Positions 7,566 through 16,113 are shown, numbered from the stretch's first letter. The stretch is DNA of 64,000 nucleotides from Halieaceae bacterium UBA5044 (GCA_002416125.1 DIBU01000008.1:124001-188000); one strand, 5' to 3'. Made by a program: numbers and translations. The notes: a model not told the origin generated them from the sequence alone.

Positions 7566-8571
7566 CGCTCTCAAACTGCGCGACCCCGCGGGCGCGCACT
7601 ACACGCTGCTGGTGCTCGCCTATATTGCACTGACCTATACAGGCGGCTGGGCGGCGCTGTTCCAGCCCAGTGCGGCGGTCAACGCGCTGGGCGTTGTCGT
7701 GCTGGCACACAGCATGCTGATCGCCGCCTACCTGCTGCACGATTGCGGACACAACGCGGTGTTCATGTCGGCGAAGACCAACGCGGCACTGGGCAAGGTT
7801 CTCAACTGGATAACCGGCAGCTGCTACGGGCGCTTTGAGGATATCCGCTACAAGCACATGCGCCACCATGTCGACAACTACGACCCCGTGGTGTGGGACT
7901 ACCGCAGCTTCCTGAAACGCCACCCCGGCCTCGCGAGGCTGGTGCATGCCGCGGAATGGGCCTACATACCCGCCGTTGAAATCATGATGCACACCATGCT
8001 GGTCCTCGCACCCTGGGTGATCGAGTCCAAACGCGCTCAACGCGGTCGTGTGCTGCGCGTATTGCTGGTTCGTGGTGCACTGCTCGGGCTGGTACTGTTC
8101 ATCAGCCCCGTTGCCTTCCTGCTGTACGCGCTGGCGCAGCTGTTGCTGCTCACTGCCCTGCGCTTCATGGATTGCTACCAGCACAACTACGAGGTGATCT
8201 TTAATCTCGACGACCCGGATACAGTGTTTCCCCACAAGGGTGATGCCAAGTACGAACAGCGCAACACCTACAGCAACCTCCTGTCACACCGCTTTCCCGC
8301 CATCAACCTGCTGGTGCTCAATTTCTGCTATCACAATGCACACCACGAGAAGCCCACGCTGGGCTGGTACCGCCTGCCAGAGCTGCATCGCAGCATGCAG
8401 CCCGACGTCGAGGCACAGACACTGGGTTTTGTGCCGCAGGCGCGTGCCTTTCACAAACACCGGGTGGCACGCATTTACGCTGAAGAATACGGCGCCGATG
8501 AGGTAAAGACCTCACTCAACGAGGGGCGCGCGGTCGGTGTCGACGCGCTCAGCTTCCTGACGGCGTTCTAG
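7558..8571 (+). CDS. Membrane fatty-acid-desaturase-family di-iron enzyme
   Basis: A 337-residue integral membrane protein of the fatty acid desaturase/hydroxylase superfamily. Histidine motifs are HDCGH near residue 61, HMRHH near 100 and the third box HNAHH near 264, together binding two irons. Hydrophobic segments lie near residues 17-60, 140-158 and 170-205. The start overlaps the previous gene (ATGCGTGA), and the ABC permease begins 6 bases after its stop. A membrane oxygenase inside a sigma-54/NtrC operon with a nutrient importer is better explained as a hydroxylase or N-dealkylase acting on an imported compound than as a lipid desaturase. That reading is inference; family assignment is firm. 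Confidence 0.85.
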   Translation: MRDALKLRDPAGAHYTLLVLAYIALTYTGGWAALFQPSAAVNALGVVVLAHSMLIAAYLLHDCGHNAVFMSAKTNAALGKVLNWITGSCYGRFEDIRYKHMRHHVDNYDPVVWDYRSFLKRHPGLARLVHAAEWAYIPAVEIMMHTMLVLAPWVIESKRAQRGRVLRVLLVRGALLGLVLFISPVAFLLYALAQLLLLTALRFMDCYQHNYEVIFNLDDPDTVFPHKGDAKYEQRNTYSNLLSHRFPAINLLVLNFCYHNAHHEKPTLGWYRLPELHRSMQPDVEAQTLGFVPQARAFHKHRVARIYAEEYGADEVKTSLNEGRAVGVDALSFLTAF

Positions 8572-8577
8572 ATCGCG

Positions 8578-9381
8578 ATGCATCAGGCCAACCCGCTATT
8601 CAGTTCCGCCCGCAGAGTCGCTGCCGTCGCCGGCTCCCGAACTGTGCTGGGCATTCTGGGCTGGGCGCTGTTCATCGGCGGCTGGTGGCTTGCCGCGCAT
8701 GCCGAGATCGCGCCACCGCGCCTGTTTCCCGGGCCGGAAAAAGTGTTTACCAGTTTGTATGAATTACTGGTGGAGAAGGATTTTGCCAGCGATATCTGGG
8801 CGAGCGTGAAGCGCATTCTGCTCAGTTTCGGCATCGCCGTGGCGATTGCCCTGCCGCTGGGTCTGCTGATGGGCGCCTACCGTCCCATCGATCGCGTACT
8901 GGGCCCGGTAGCCAGCGCCTTCCGCTACCTGCCGGCACCGGCGTTCATCCCACTGTTACTGATGTGGCTGGGCACCGGGGACGAGCAGAAAATCGCCCTG
9001 TTGGTGATCGGCGTGCTGTTTTTCCTCATCATCATGCTCGCCGACGTTACCCGCCAGGTGCCCAGGGTATACATCGAAACCGCCCGCACCCTCGGCCTGC
9101 GCGCGCCCCAGATTCTGCTTTCGGTCACGTTCAGGGCCAGCCTGCCAGGCTATCTGGATGTGCTGCGACAGATGCTGGCGGTGAGCTGGACGTATCTGGT
9201 AATCGCCGAAATCGTCGCCGCCACCGATGGCATTGGCGCCATGATGATGCGCGCCAAGCGCTTTGTGCATATTGACGACATCATGGCCGGCATTCTGGTC
9301 ATCGGCCTGCTCGGCCTGCTTTTTGACGCACTGTTCAAACTGCTGCATCGCACTGCGTTTCGTTACCTCGAGTCCCACTAG
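8578..9381 (+). CDS. ABC transporter permease, NitT/TauT type
   Basis: A 267-residue inner-membrane permease of the BPD_transp_1 family. Membrane segments are visible near residues 18-38, 78-100, 120-160 and 225-250. The coupling loop carries the EAA-like stretch ETARTLGLRAPQILLSVTF near residue 165. It begins 6 bases after the desaturase stop and is followed by the binding protein and ATPase of the same importer. It is distantly related to the permease at 4207-5025 but is a separate system. Regulation should follow the sigma-54 promoter at 6643. Substrate unknown; a nitrogen source is likely from promoter type. Confidence 0.88.
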   Translation: MHQANPLFSSARRVAAVAGSRTVLGILGWALFIGGWWLAAHAEIAPPRLFPGPEKVFTSLYELLVEKDFASDIWASVKRILLSFGIAVAIALPLGLLMGAYRPIDRVLGPVASAFRYLPAPAFIPLLLMWLGTGDEQKIALLVIGVLFFLIIMLADVTRQVPRVYIETARTLGLRAPQILLSVTFRASLPGYLDVLRQMLAVSWTYLVIAEIVAATDGIGAMMMRAKRFVHIDDIMAGILVIGLLGLLFDALFKLLHRTAFRYLESH

Positions 9382-9409
9382 CAGCACTCAACCGCAAAGG
9401 AGCACCACT

Positions 9410-10435
9410 ATGCGCTATATTCGATCCGGTATTGCCATCCTGGCCCTGGCCCTGGGGTCGGCCACCCAGGCCGCTGACCCCGTGAAACTCTCACTCTTTT
9501 CCTGGCCCGGCTACGGGTTCTGGTTTATCGCCAAGGAGAAGGGCCTGACCGAGGGGTTGGAGCTCGACATCAGCATCATCGAGGATCCCTACCAGAGCTT
9601 CGCCCTGATGACGGCGGGGGAACTCCACGCCACCTCAAGCACCGCGGAGTATGGTCCCATTGCGGCCGACAAGGACGTTGGCATCAAGCTGGTGACCTAC
9701 ACCAATCCGTCCTACGGCACGGATAAAATCATCCTCGCACCCGGCATCACCAGCGCGGAGCAGCTCAAAGGCCAGACAGTCGCAGTGCTGGAGGGTGGCC
9801 TGACACAGATCTTCATGGCTGAATGGCTCACCGACAACGGCGTGGGAATCAATGAAGTCACCTTCACCAACCTGATCATGGACGATGCCGTGGGCGCGAT
9901 GGTGGGCGGCACCGCGGCCGCCGCGGAATTCTGGGAACCCTTTGGCTCCCAGGTGCTTGAAGCCATGCCAGGCGCCACGGTGGCAGCAGACTCCACCGAG
10001 GAAAAGTACATCACCACGGCGCTGCTGGGCGACGCCCTCTACATGAGCACGGCCTTCCTGGAGCAGCGGCCTGAAGACGCGGCCAAACTCACCCGGGCCT
10101 ACTTCAACGCCGTGGATTTCTGGAAGACAAACACCGCGGAAGCCAACCAGATCATCGCAGATGGCCTGCAGTTCACGGTGGCGGACGTCGAGCAGGTGCT
10201 GGGCAGCACGGGCGACATTCTCAAGGGCGGTATCTTCGTCTTCGACCGCGACCAGGCCGCGATCTTCATGGGCCTGAAAGACGGTGAACTGCCCCTCGGA
10301 ATTGCCGCCGACGGCATGCAGAACCACTGGGATATCACCACGGACTGGTGGTTGAAGTTTGGCTTCATCGACAAGGCCATGCCGATGGCGGCCGGGGTCG
10401 ACACGACGCCGCTGGCGGCAGCGCTGAACAAATGA
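9410..10435 (+). CDS. Periplasmic substrate-binding protein, NMT1/TauA-like
   Basis: A 341-residue periplasmic binding protein. The start MRYIRSGIAILALALGSATQA is a signal peptide with an AxA-type end near residue 21, and AAAGGAG sits 8 bases upstream. The mature part begins ADPVKLSLFSWPGYGFWFIA, resembling the aromatic-rich start of the carboxylase-linked binding protein at 5085-6125, which suggests related small nitrogenous ligands. Other family features include the TSSTAEYGP segment near residue 78 and WEPFGSQVLE near 180. The stop overlaps the ATPase start (ATGA). It determines specificity for the importer of this operon; the ligand is not identified. Confidence 0.87.
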   Translation: MRYIRSGIAILALALGSATQAADPVKLSLFSWPGYGFWFIAKEKGLTEGLELDISIIEDPYQSFALMTAGELHATSSTAEYGPIAADKDVGIKLVTYTNPSYGTDKIILAPGITSAEQLKGQTVAVLEGGLTQIFMAEWLTDNGVGINEVTFTNLIMDDAVGAMVGGTAAAAEFWEPFGSQVLEAMPGATVAADSTEEKYITTALLGDALYMSTAFLEQRPEDAAKLTRAYFNAVDFWKTNTAEANQIIADGLQFTVADVEQVLGSTGDILKGGIFVFDRDQAAIFMGLKDGELPLGIAADGMQNHWDITTDWWLKFGFIDKAMPMAAGVDTTPLAAALNK

Positions 10436-11226
10436 CCGCAGGCACACACAGCGGACTTACCGTCTCGGGCGTCAGCAAGCGTTTTCTGCTGCGCTCGGGA
10501 CAAACCCTGACCGCGCTGGACAACATCAACTTCGAACTGCCAAAAACCGGGGTCGGGGTGTTACTGGGACCGTCCGGTTGCGGTAAATCCACCTTGCTGC
10601 GGATTATTGCCGGCCTGGAGACACAGGATGAAGGCGACATCACCGTGGATGGCAGCACCGTCCTCGGGCCCGGTATAGACCGCGGCATGGTCTTCCAGAA
10701 CTACAGCTCCTTTCCCTGGCTGACCGTAGAGGAAAACGTCGCGTTCGGCCTGAAAGCCCGGGGCGAGGCGCTCAGCCTGCGCGAGGGGGTGGTTCCGTAT
10801 TTCATCAAGGCAGTCAAGCTGGATGGCTTCGAACGCGCCTACCCCCACCAGCTCTCGGGCGGCATGCAGCAACGCGTCGCCATCGCCCGCAGCCTGGCCA
10901 GTAATCCGTCACTGCTGTTGATGGATGAACCCTTCGGCGCACTGGACCCGGAAACACGCTGGCAGATGCAGAGCCTGCTGTTGGAAATTGTCCATCAGGA
11001 ACGTACCACTGTGCTGATGGTGTCCCACGACATCGAGGAAGCGCTGTATCTGGGTGACGTGGTGTTTTTTATGGGCACGCGGCCCGGGCGCCTGCTGGAG
11101 ACCATCCGTCCCGGCCTGGAGAAGAGCAGCACCGATCGCGATGCCATACTGGATTTCGATGAATACCGCTTTCTTGAGCGAAAAATTCGGCAGATGATGC
11201 GTGCGCAGTCACTGGACTGTGCGTAG
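10432..11226 (+). CDS. ABC transporter ATP-binding protein, NitT/TauT type
   Basis: A 264-residue importer ATPase. Walker A is GPSGCGKST near residue 43, the Q-loop lies in GMVFQNYSSFPWL, the signature LSGGMQQRVAIA lies near 139 and Walker B LLLMDEPFGALD near 160, followed by the switch His in MVSHDIEEA. Its ATG overlaps the binding-protein stop by 4 bases. The 3' end runs 18 bases into the convergent TetR gene on the other strand. It closes the five-gene rightward operon. The family is certain, the cargo is not. Confidence 0.9.
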   Translation: MTAGTHSGLTVSGVSKRFLLRSGQTLTALDNINFELPKTGVGVLLGPSGCGKSTLLRIIAGLETQDEGDITVDGSTVLGPGIDRGMVFQNYSSFPWLTVEENVAFGLKARGEALSLREGVVPYFIKAVKLDGFERAYPHQLSGGMQQRVAIARSLASNPSLLLMDEPFGALDPETRWQMQSLLLEIVHQERTTVLMVSHDIEEALYLGDVVFFMGTRPGRLLETIRPGLEKSSTDRDAILDFDEYRFLERKIRQMMRAQSLDCA

Positions 11227-11820
11227 CAGGCGCAGAAACTCACCGACAAAGAAGTCGAGATTGTTATCCAGGTCGGTGATGCCGGAATCGAACAGCCAGC
11301 TCTGGGTCAGTCCCATCAGGTAAGCATACATGGACAGCGCCACCGTGCGGCTCGCAACACCTCCCTGAACGCCCTGCTCCCGACGGTAGCGCTCCACCCA
11401 GGCCGCAAAGGTCGCAATCAGGGAGGCCGTCAATGCGCGTTCGCGCGCCAGTGTTTTTGATACCGCCTCGGTAAACTCGGTCTTGTTGAGAAAGATCTCG
11501 AATGACTGCCGAAAATAATGATCATCCAACAGCATACGCAGCCACTGGCGAGAGAAGTCCGCTGCGGCCGCGAGCGGGTCGCTGGCCTCGTGGTGCAGCG
11601 CAACCAGCCGCTCCAGCGGCAGCTGTGAGTAGGCGAGGATTTCTTCAAACAACTCTTCTTTGCTGGCGAAATGCCAGTAGATGGGCCCGCGGGAGCACCC
11701 TGCCTCCTCCGCAATCAGTCGCAGGGTGGTGCCGCTGTAGCCTCGTTGGCCAAAGAGTTTGAGCGCCGCATCCACCAGGCTCTGCCGGGTTTTCGCTGCA
11801 TCCTCCTTGGTTCGCCTCAT
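11209..11820 (-). CDS. TetR-family transcriptional regulator
   Basis: A 203-residue repressor-type regulator. The N-terminal helix-turn-helix domain (residues 9-55) is typical: RQSLVDAALKLFGQRGYSGT, then LRLIAEEAGCSRGPIYWHF. Its C-terminal half resembles the AcrR/TtgR ligand-binding domain (SQLPLERLVALHHEA region onward). It is convergent with the importer operon and overlaps its last 18 bases. A 13-base palindrome 24 bases upstream of its ATG (11844-11856) is a probable autoregulatory operator. AcrR-type members usually control efflux or catabolic genes; targets here are not evident. Confidence 0.9.
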   Translation of the reverse strand: MRRTKEDAAKTRQSLVDAALKLFGQRGYSGTTLRLIAEEAGCSRGPIYWHFASKEELFEEILAYSQLPLERLVALHHEASDPLAAAADFSRQWLRMLLDDHYFRQSFEIFLNKTEFTEAVSKTLARERALTASLIATFAAWVERYRREQGVQGGVASRTVALSMYAYLMGLTQSWLFDSGITDLDNNLDFFVGEFLRLLRTVQ

Positions 11821-11843
11821 GATCCGACCCGAGCAATGGAAAA

Positions 11844-11856
11844 CCTACAGTGTAGG
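11844..11856. promoter_or_regulatory. Palindromic operator upstream of the TetR gene
   Basis: CCTACA-G-TGTAGG is a perfect 13-base palindrome centred about 30 bases before the regulator's ATG. Position and symmetry fit binding by a TetR dimer for self-control. No second perfect copy was noticed in the window. Confidence 0.5.
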
Positions 11857-11899
11857 GACGCGACCGGCAAAGGCAAGTCGCGACCCCCGGTGGTAACGG

Positions 11900-13252
11900 T
11901 TAACCGAAGAGTCGCAGATAGCGCGCCACTTCCCAGTCCGATACGATGTTGTGGTAACTGTCCCATTCCGCCCGCTTGAAGTCGACAAAGGCCTTGTGCA
12001 TCGCGGGGCCCAGCACCTGATAGGCCAGTTCATCAGCGGCGATAGCCTCTGTCGCCTCGGCGAGGGTCTTCGGCAGACACTGAATGCCGGCCTTGGCGAT
12101 TTCCGCATCACTGTAATGGTACATGTTCTCCCGGTGCGGCTGACCGGGGTCAATACCCTGCTCTATGCCCTCCAACCCTGCGGCGAGCATCAGGGCCGCA
12201 CCGAGATAGGGATTGCAGGCGATATCCGGCGCCCGGCACTCGACCCGTGCACCGGCACTGGGAATACGCAACATATTGGTGCGATTGTTATTGCCGTAAC
12301 AGCAGAACACCGGTGCCCAGGTGGAGCCGGACATGCTGCCCTGACGCACCAGCCGCTTGTAACTGTTCACGGTGGGCGCGACCACCGCGCTGATGGCCTT
12401 GGCGTGGCGCAACACGCCCCCGATAAACTGGTAGGCGAGCTCGGAGACACCGCAGTCGTAGCGATCGGCATCCGGGCTCACTGCGAACAGATTCTGCCCG
12501 GTGTCCACACTCGCCAGGGACATGTTGTAATGGGCGCCACTGCCCGTGCGGTCAGCGAAGGGTTTGGGCATGAAACTGGCGAAGGCACCATGCTTGCGCG
12601 CAATTTCGTTGGCCAGCAAGCGGAAATACACCAGGCGATCAGCCATGGTCAGCGCATCCGCGTAATTGAAGTCGATCTCGAACTGGCCGTTGGCATCTTC
12701 GTGATCGAAGGAATAAACGCCCCAACCCATGTCAGTCAGTGCCTGTACCAACTCGTCGATAATCACGATGTTATCCATCATGCTGGGGATGTCGTAACAA
12801 GGCTTGCCCAGGGTATCGCGCTCACTGAAAGGCACCGGGCGCCCGTCAGCCCCCTTGCGCAGGATGAAAAACTCGGTTTCTATCCCCAGGTTGAAGGTAA
12901 ACCCCATGGCGGCGGCTTTCGCCAGCTGACGCTTGAGAATCGTGCGGGAGCAGGCCTCGAAGGGTTCTCCCTGCAGATACAGGTCGCTGGCAAACCAGGC
13001 CAGCTCCGGGTTCCACTGGCACTGCTGCATGGACGCCATGTCGGGCATGGCAGCCACTTCATCATCGGCAATGTCCTGTGGCACGCCGTCGAGGGCCGCG
13101 CCGGTAAACAGCTCCGAGCCGGCAAACATCTGCTTGAAATGGCCGACAGGCACAAACTTGCCCTTGCTGGCGCCGTGAATATCCACGTAGCTCGCCATAC
13201 CGTATTTAATACCCTGTTCCAGACAACGCTGTTTCAACTGTTCAATGTTCAT
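11900..13252 (-). CDS. glnT: Type III glutamine synthetase-like protein (GlnT family)
   Basis: A 450-residue ATP-dependent glutamate-amine ligase of the glutamine synthetase superfamily, matching GlnT-type enzymes of 435-450 residues rather than GlnA. GGAG precedes the ATG. Metal and substrate motifs include GIETEFFI near residue 127, DHEDANGQFEIDF near 193, the GSGAHYNMS loop near 245 and NSYKRLV near 302. Relatives either make glutamine as a back-up enzyme or glutamylate alkylamines (gamma-glutamylmethylamide synthetase). The cluster holds two nitrogen importers and an oxygenase, so either role fits. It is divergent from the hydrolase at 13355, and overlapping inverted repeats fill the gap. 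The symbol marks family, not proven function. Confidence 0.82.
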   Translation of the reverse strand: MNIEQLKQRCLEQGIKYGMASYVDIHGASKGKFVPVGHFKQMFAGSELFTGAALDGVPQDIADDEVAAMPDMASMQQCQWNPELAWFASDLYLQGEPFEACSRTILKRQLAKAAAMGFTFNLGIETEFFILRKGADGRPVPFSERDTLGKPCYDIPSMMDNIVIIDELVQALTDMGWGVYSFDHEDANGQFEIDFNYADALTMADRLVYFRLLANEIARKHGAFASFMPKPFADRTGSGAHYNMSLASVDTGQNLFAVSPDADRYDCGVSELAYQFIGGVLRHAKAISAVVAPTVNSYKRLVRQGSMSGSTWAPVFCCYGNNNRTNMLRIPSAGARVECRAPDIACNPYLGAALMLAAGLEGIEQGIDPGQPHRENMYHYSDAEIAKAGIQCLPKTLAEATEAIAADELAYQVLGPAMHKAFVDFKRAEWDSYHNIVSDWEVARYLRLFG

Positions 13253-13271
13253 GACTGCTCCATAAGCGGGA

Positions 13272-13322
13272 ATGTTTCTTGCTAGTCAGAAGCATCCAAG
13301 AAACATGCCAGAATGCATGTTT
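13272..13322. promoter_or_regulatory. Overlapping inverted repeats between GlnT-like and hydrolase genes
   Basis: Two nested dyads share one arm. ATGTTTCTTG (13272-13281) pairs perfectly with CAAGAAACAT (13297-13306), and AAACATGC (13301-13308) pairs perfectly with GCATGTTT (13315-13322). The three half-sites have the form of a multi-site operator for a dimeric regulator controlling both divergent genes. The binding protein is unknown; the TetR at 11209 and a regulator elsewhere are both possible. Confidence 0.6.
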
Positions 13323-13354
13323 AAATTGTTCGACCTGAACCCGGAGTCAAGTCA

Positions 13355-14365
13355 TTGAAAAACAAGCTGTATTGGCAGGAAAACGAACATGCGCTGGGGG
13401 ACCTTGTGCTGGAAAGCGGCACGGTGCTGCGCAATGCCCGCCTGCGCTACCACCAATTTGGTGCGCTGAACGCACCAAAAGACAACCTCGTGTTGCTGCC
13501 CACCTACTACGGCGGCGTTGCCGCCAGCAACCGTGCCTGGGTGGATGACCCCGACAGCCCACTCGGCAGCGGTGACTACTGCGTGGTCATTCCCTGCCTG
13601 TTTGGTGCCGGGGAGTCCAGTTCGCCCAGCAACACGCCAGCGCCACAGTCCGGACCGGACTTCCCACAGGTGAGCATCGGCGACAACGTGCGTGCACAAC
13701 AGCTGCTGCTACAGGCGCGCTTTGGGGGTGCCAATCCCCGGCTGGTGATGGGCTGGTCGATGGGGGGAATGCAGGCACTGCACTGGCACAGGGCCCGCGG
13801 CAACGCCGTTGGCAGCGTGCTCGCCGTCTGTGCCACCATCGGCTGTTACCCACACAACCGGGTTTTTCTCGACGGTGTGGCGGCGGCCCTCACGGCGGAT
13901 GCGGCCTTTGCCGACGGTCACTACCGCACACCGCCGGTCCGCGGCCTTGGCGCATTTGCCACAGTCTATGCCGGCTGGGCCTACAGTCAGGCTTTCTTCA
14001 GCAACGCGCGCTACCGCGAATTGGGTTTTGCCGATATCGGGGACGTACTGGACTACTGGAGAGAGGATCACCTGCAGCAGGACGCCAACAACCTGTTGCT
14101 GCAACTGCGCACCTGGCAGCAGGCTCCGCTGCCGACGGCTGACGCCGATGATGCGCAGCCGGGCTGCCCCGGCATCCTCATGCCCTGCAGCACTGATCTC
14201 TATTTCACGGCCGAGGACGCCGCGCACGATGCGACGGTCCTGGGGATGGAGTGTCGGGTGATCGAATCGGAATTTGGCCATGTCGCCGGTGGCCCTGGGC
14301 GCGTGGCCGCCGCAAGCCGCCAGATCTTCGCCGCTGCGGCCGAGCTGCTCGCCGCCAGCGCCTGA
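13355..14365 (+). CDS. Alpha/beta hydrolase of the homoserine acetyltransferase (MetX)-like family
   Basis: A 336-residue alpha/beta hydrolase. The nucleophile elbow is GWSMGG near residue 130 (Ser), and the C-terminal catalytic His lies in SEFGHVAGGPGR near 310. The start is a TTG at 13355 with GGAG 8 bases upstream; no in-frame ATG precedes the conserved YWQENEHALGDLVLESG region, so an unusual start codon is needed. It resembles MetX-like proteins outside methionine synthesis, some of which act as amidases or esterases. It is divergent from the glutamine synthetase-like gene and shares its regulatory gap, suggesting joint use, perhaps amide hydrolysis feeding ammonia assimilation. The substrate is not known. 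Confidence 0.82.
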   Translation: MKNKLYWQENEHALGDLVLESGTVLRNARLRYHQFGALNAPKDNLVLLPTYYGGVAASNRAWVDDPDSPLGSGDYCVVIPCLFGAGESSSPSNTPAPQSGPDFPQVSIGDNVRAQQLLLQARFGGANPRLVMGWSMGGMQALHWHRARGNAVGSVLAVCATIGCYPHNRVFLDGVAAALTADAAFADGHYRTPPVRGLGAFATVYAGWAYSQAFFSNARYRELGFADIGDVLDYWREDHLQQDANNLLLQLRTWQQAPLPTADADDAQPGCPGILMPCSTDLYFTAEDAAHDATVLGMECRVIESEFGHVAGGPGRVAAASRQIFAAAAELLAASA

Positions 14366-14387
14366 GCGCAACGCAAAAAGCGGCCAT

Positions 14388-14411
14388 AAAAAAGGGGGCC
14401 CGAAGGCCCCC
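14388..14411 (-). terminator. Rho-independent terminator after amtB
   Basis: Read leftward, GGGGGCC-TTCG-GGCCCCC is followed directly by six T residues. It lies 38 bases after the amtB stop and 23 bases from the end of the convergent hydrolase gene. Confidence 0.88.
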
Positions 14412-14448
14412 AAACACGCATTGCATCAATGCGCCCGCAAGCTGTTGC

Positions 14449-15729
14449 TCACTTCTGTGCCACAAACTCCGGATAGGCTTCCATACCACATTCGGAGAGG
14501 TCGACACCTTCGTACTCTTCCTCTTCGCTGACACGCACACCCATGACCGCCTTGAGGATGGCCCAGGTGATCAGGCTGGCGCCGAAGACCCAGACAAAGA
14601 TCACCAGGGTGCCGACGAGCTGACCCATGAAGGTGGCATCGGGGTCAGACAGCAGGACCGCGAAGATACCCCAGATACCGACGACGCCGTGCACGGAGAT
14701 GGCGCCGACCGGATCGTCGATTTTCACTTTGTCCATGGCAACGATGCTGAACACAACGATCACACCACCAATCGCACCGATGATCATCGCCAGCATCGGC
14801 GTGGGATCTGCGGGCTCAGCCGTAATCGCTACCAGGCCAGCCAGCGCACCGTTCAAGGCCATGGTCAGGTCGGCTTTACCGAAGATCAGGCGTGACAGCA
14901 GCAGGGCCGCAATCAGACCACCGGCAGCCGCAGCGTTGGTGTTCAGGAACACGTTGGCCACTTCGTTGGCCACGGCAATGCCACCCAGCTTGAGCGTGGA
15001 GCCGCCGTTGAAGCCGAACCAGCCCATCCAGAGGATGAAGGTACCCAGCGTGGCCAGCGGCATGTTGGCGCCCGGAATGGCCTTGACGGAACCGTCAGCA
15101 GCGTATTTACCCTTGCGCGGACCGAGCAGCAGAACACCCGCAAGCGCCGCAGCCGCACCAGCAAGGTGCACGATACCGGAGCCGGCGTAGTCGCTGTAGG
15201 ACAGCTCACCGATGAACGGAACCGCCTTGCCACCCCAGGTCCAGCCGCCCTCGATGGGGTAGATGAAGCCGGTCATGACAACGGCAAAGGCCAGGAACGC
15301 CCACAGTTTCATGCGTTCGGCAACTGCACCGGACACAATCGACATGGCCGTGGCGACAAACACCACCTGGAAGAAGAAGTCGGATGCGCCGGAGTACACC
15401 GAGTCGCCACCGAAACCGGCTTCCGCGGAGTCCGCCAGCACCGCTGCCACCGCCGCATCATCCATCTGCGCCACGGTGGTCACACCGGACAGGAAGAAGC
15501 CGCCGTCGTACATGAACTGGTAACCGCAGATCAGGTACATGGTGCACGCAATGGCGTACAGGGCCACGTTCTTGGTCAGGATTTCCGTCGTGTTCTTGGC
15601 GCGCACCAGGCCCGCCTCCAACATCGCGAAGCCGGCCGCCATCCACATCACGAGGGCGCCGCACACCAGGAAATAAAAGGTGTCCATCGCGTACTGTAAT
15701 TCAAATATCTGGTTTTCCATGGGAATCAC
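14449..15729 (-). CDS. amtB: Ammonium transporter AmtB
   Basis: A 426-residue Amt-family ammonium channel of the inner membrane with about eleven hydrophobic segments. The two pore histidines are recognisable in GSGIVHLAGAAAALAG near residue 180 and ISVHGVVGIWGIF near 345. The N-terminal segment LVCGALVMWMAAGFAMLEAG is typical. It follows glnK by 23 bases in one transcript with the TorF-family porin upstream, and a strong terminator closes the unit. It imports ammonium under nitrogen limitation and is gated by binding of unmodified GlnK. Expression is expected from the sigma-54/NtrC promoter at 16921. Confidence 0.95.
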   Translation of the reverse strand: MIPMENQIFELQYAMDTFYFLVCGALVMWMAAGFAMLEAGLVRAKNTTEILTKNVALYAIACTMYLICGYQFMYDGGFFLSGVTTVAQMDDAAVAAVLADSAEAGFGGDSVYSGASDFFFQVVFVATAMSIVSGAVAERMKLWAFLAFAVVMTGFIYPIEGGWTWGGKAVPFIGELSYSDYAGSGIVHLAGAAAALAGVLLLGPRKGKYAADGSVKAIPGANMPLATLGTFILWMGWFGFNGGSTLKLGGIAVANEVANVFLNTNAAAAGGLIAALLLSRLIFGKADLTMALNGALAGLVAITAEPADPTPMLAMIIGAIGGVIVVFSIVAMDKVKIDDPVGAISVHGVVGIWGIFAVLLSDPDATFMGQLVGTLVIFVWVFGASLITWAILKAVMGVRVSEEEEYEGVDLSECGMEAYPEFVAQK

Positions 15730-15752
15730 TCTCGTAGTTAGTCTCGGTGGAT

Positions 15753-16091
15753 TTAGATGGCGTCTTCGCCGGTCTCGCCGGTACGAATACGAATCACCTG
15801 CTCCAGCGTGGACACGAACACCTTGCCGTCACCGATCTTGCCGGTGTTGGCGGCCCGGGTGATGGCTTCGATGGTCTTGTCAGCCAGCCCTTCGGCAACA
15901 GCCACTTCAATCTTCACCTTGGGCAGGAAGTCCACGACATACTCCGCACCCCGGTACAACTCGGTGTGCCCCTTCTGGCGCCCGAAGCCCTTCACCTCGG
16001 TGACGGTGATGCCCTGCACACCGATCTCGGAAAGTGCCTCGCGCACGTCGTCCAGTTTGAATGGCTTGACGATAGCCGTTATTAATTTCAT
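15753..16091 (-). CDS. glnK: Nitrogen regulatory PII protein GlnK
   Basis: A 112-residue PII signal protein. Tyr51, the uridylylation site, lies in YRGAEYVVDFLPK at the tip of the T-loop. The B-loop VFVSTLEQVIRIRTGE and the first strand MKLITAIVKPFKLDDVREAL are canonical. Coupling with amtB marks it as GlnK rather than GlnB. It senses ATP/ADP and 2-oxoglutarate and blocks AmtB when nitrogen is ample. It also feeds the NtrB/NtrC system that probably drives the promoters here. A stem-loop (16114-16131) separates it from the upstream porin gene. Confidence 0.96.
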   Translation of the reverse strand: MKLITAIVKPFKLDDVREALSEIGVQGITVTEVKGFGRQKGHTELYRGAEYVVDFLPKVKIEVAVAEGLADKTIEAITRAANTGKIGDGKVFVSTLEQVIRIRTGETGEDAI

Positions 16092-16113
16092 GTCAGTCTC
16101 CAGGTATCAGCAG

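Noticed and set aside
13295..13310. Sigma-54 promoter TGGCATGTTTCTTGGA before the GlnT-like gene
   Set aside because: The -12 box reads TTGG instead of TTGC, and the sequence is fully explained by the overlapping inverted repeats. Kept only as a remark in the operator finding.
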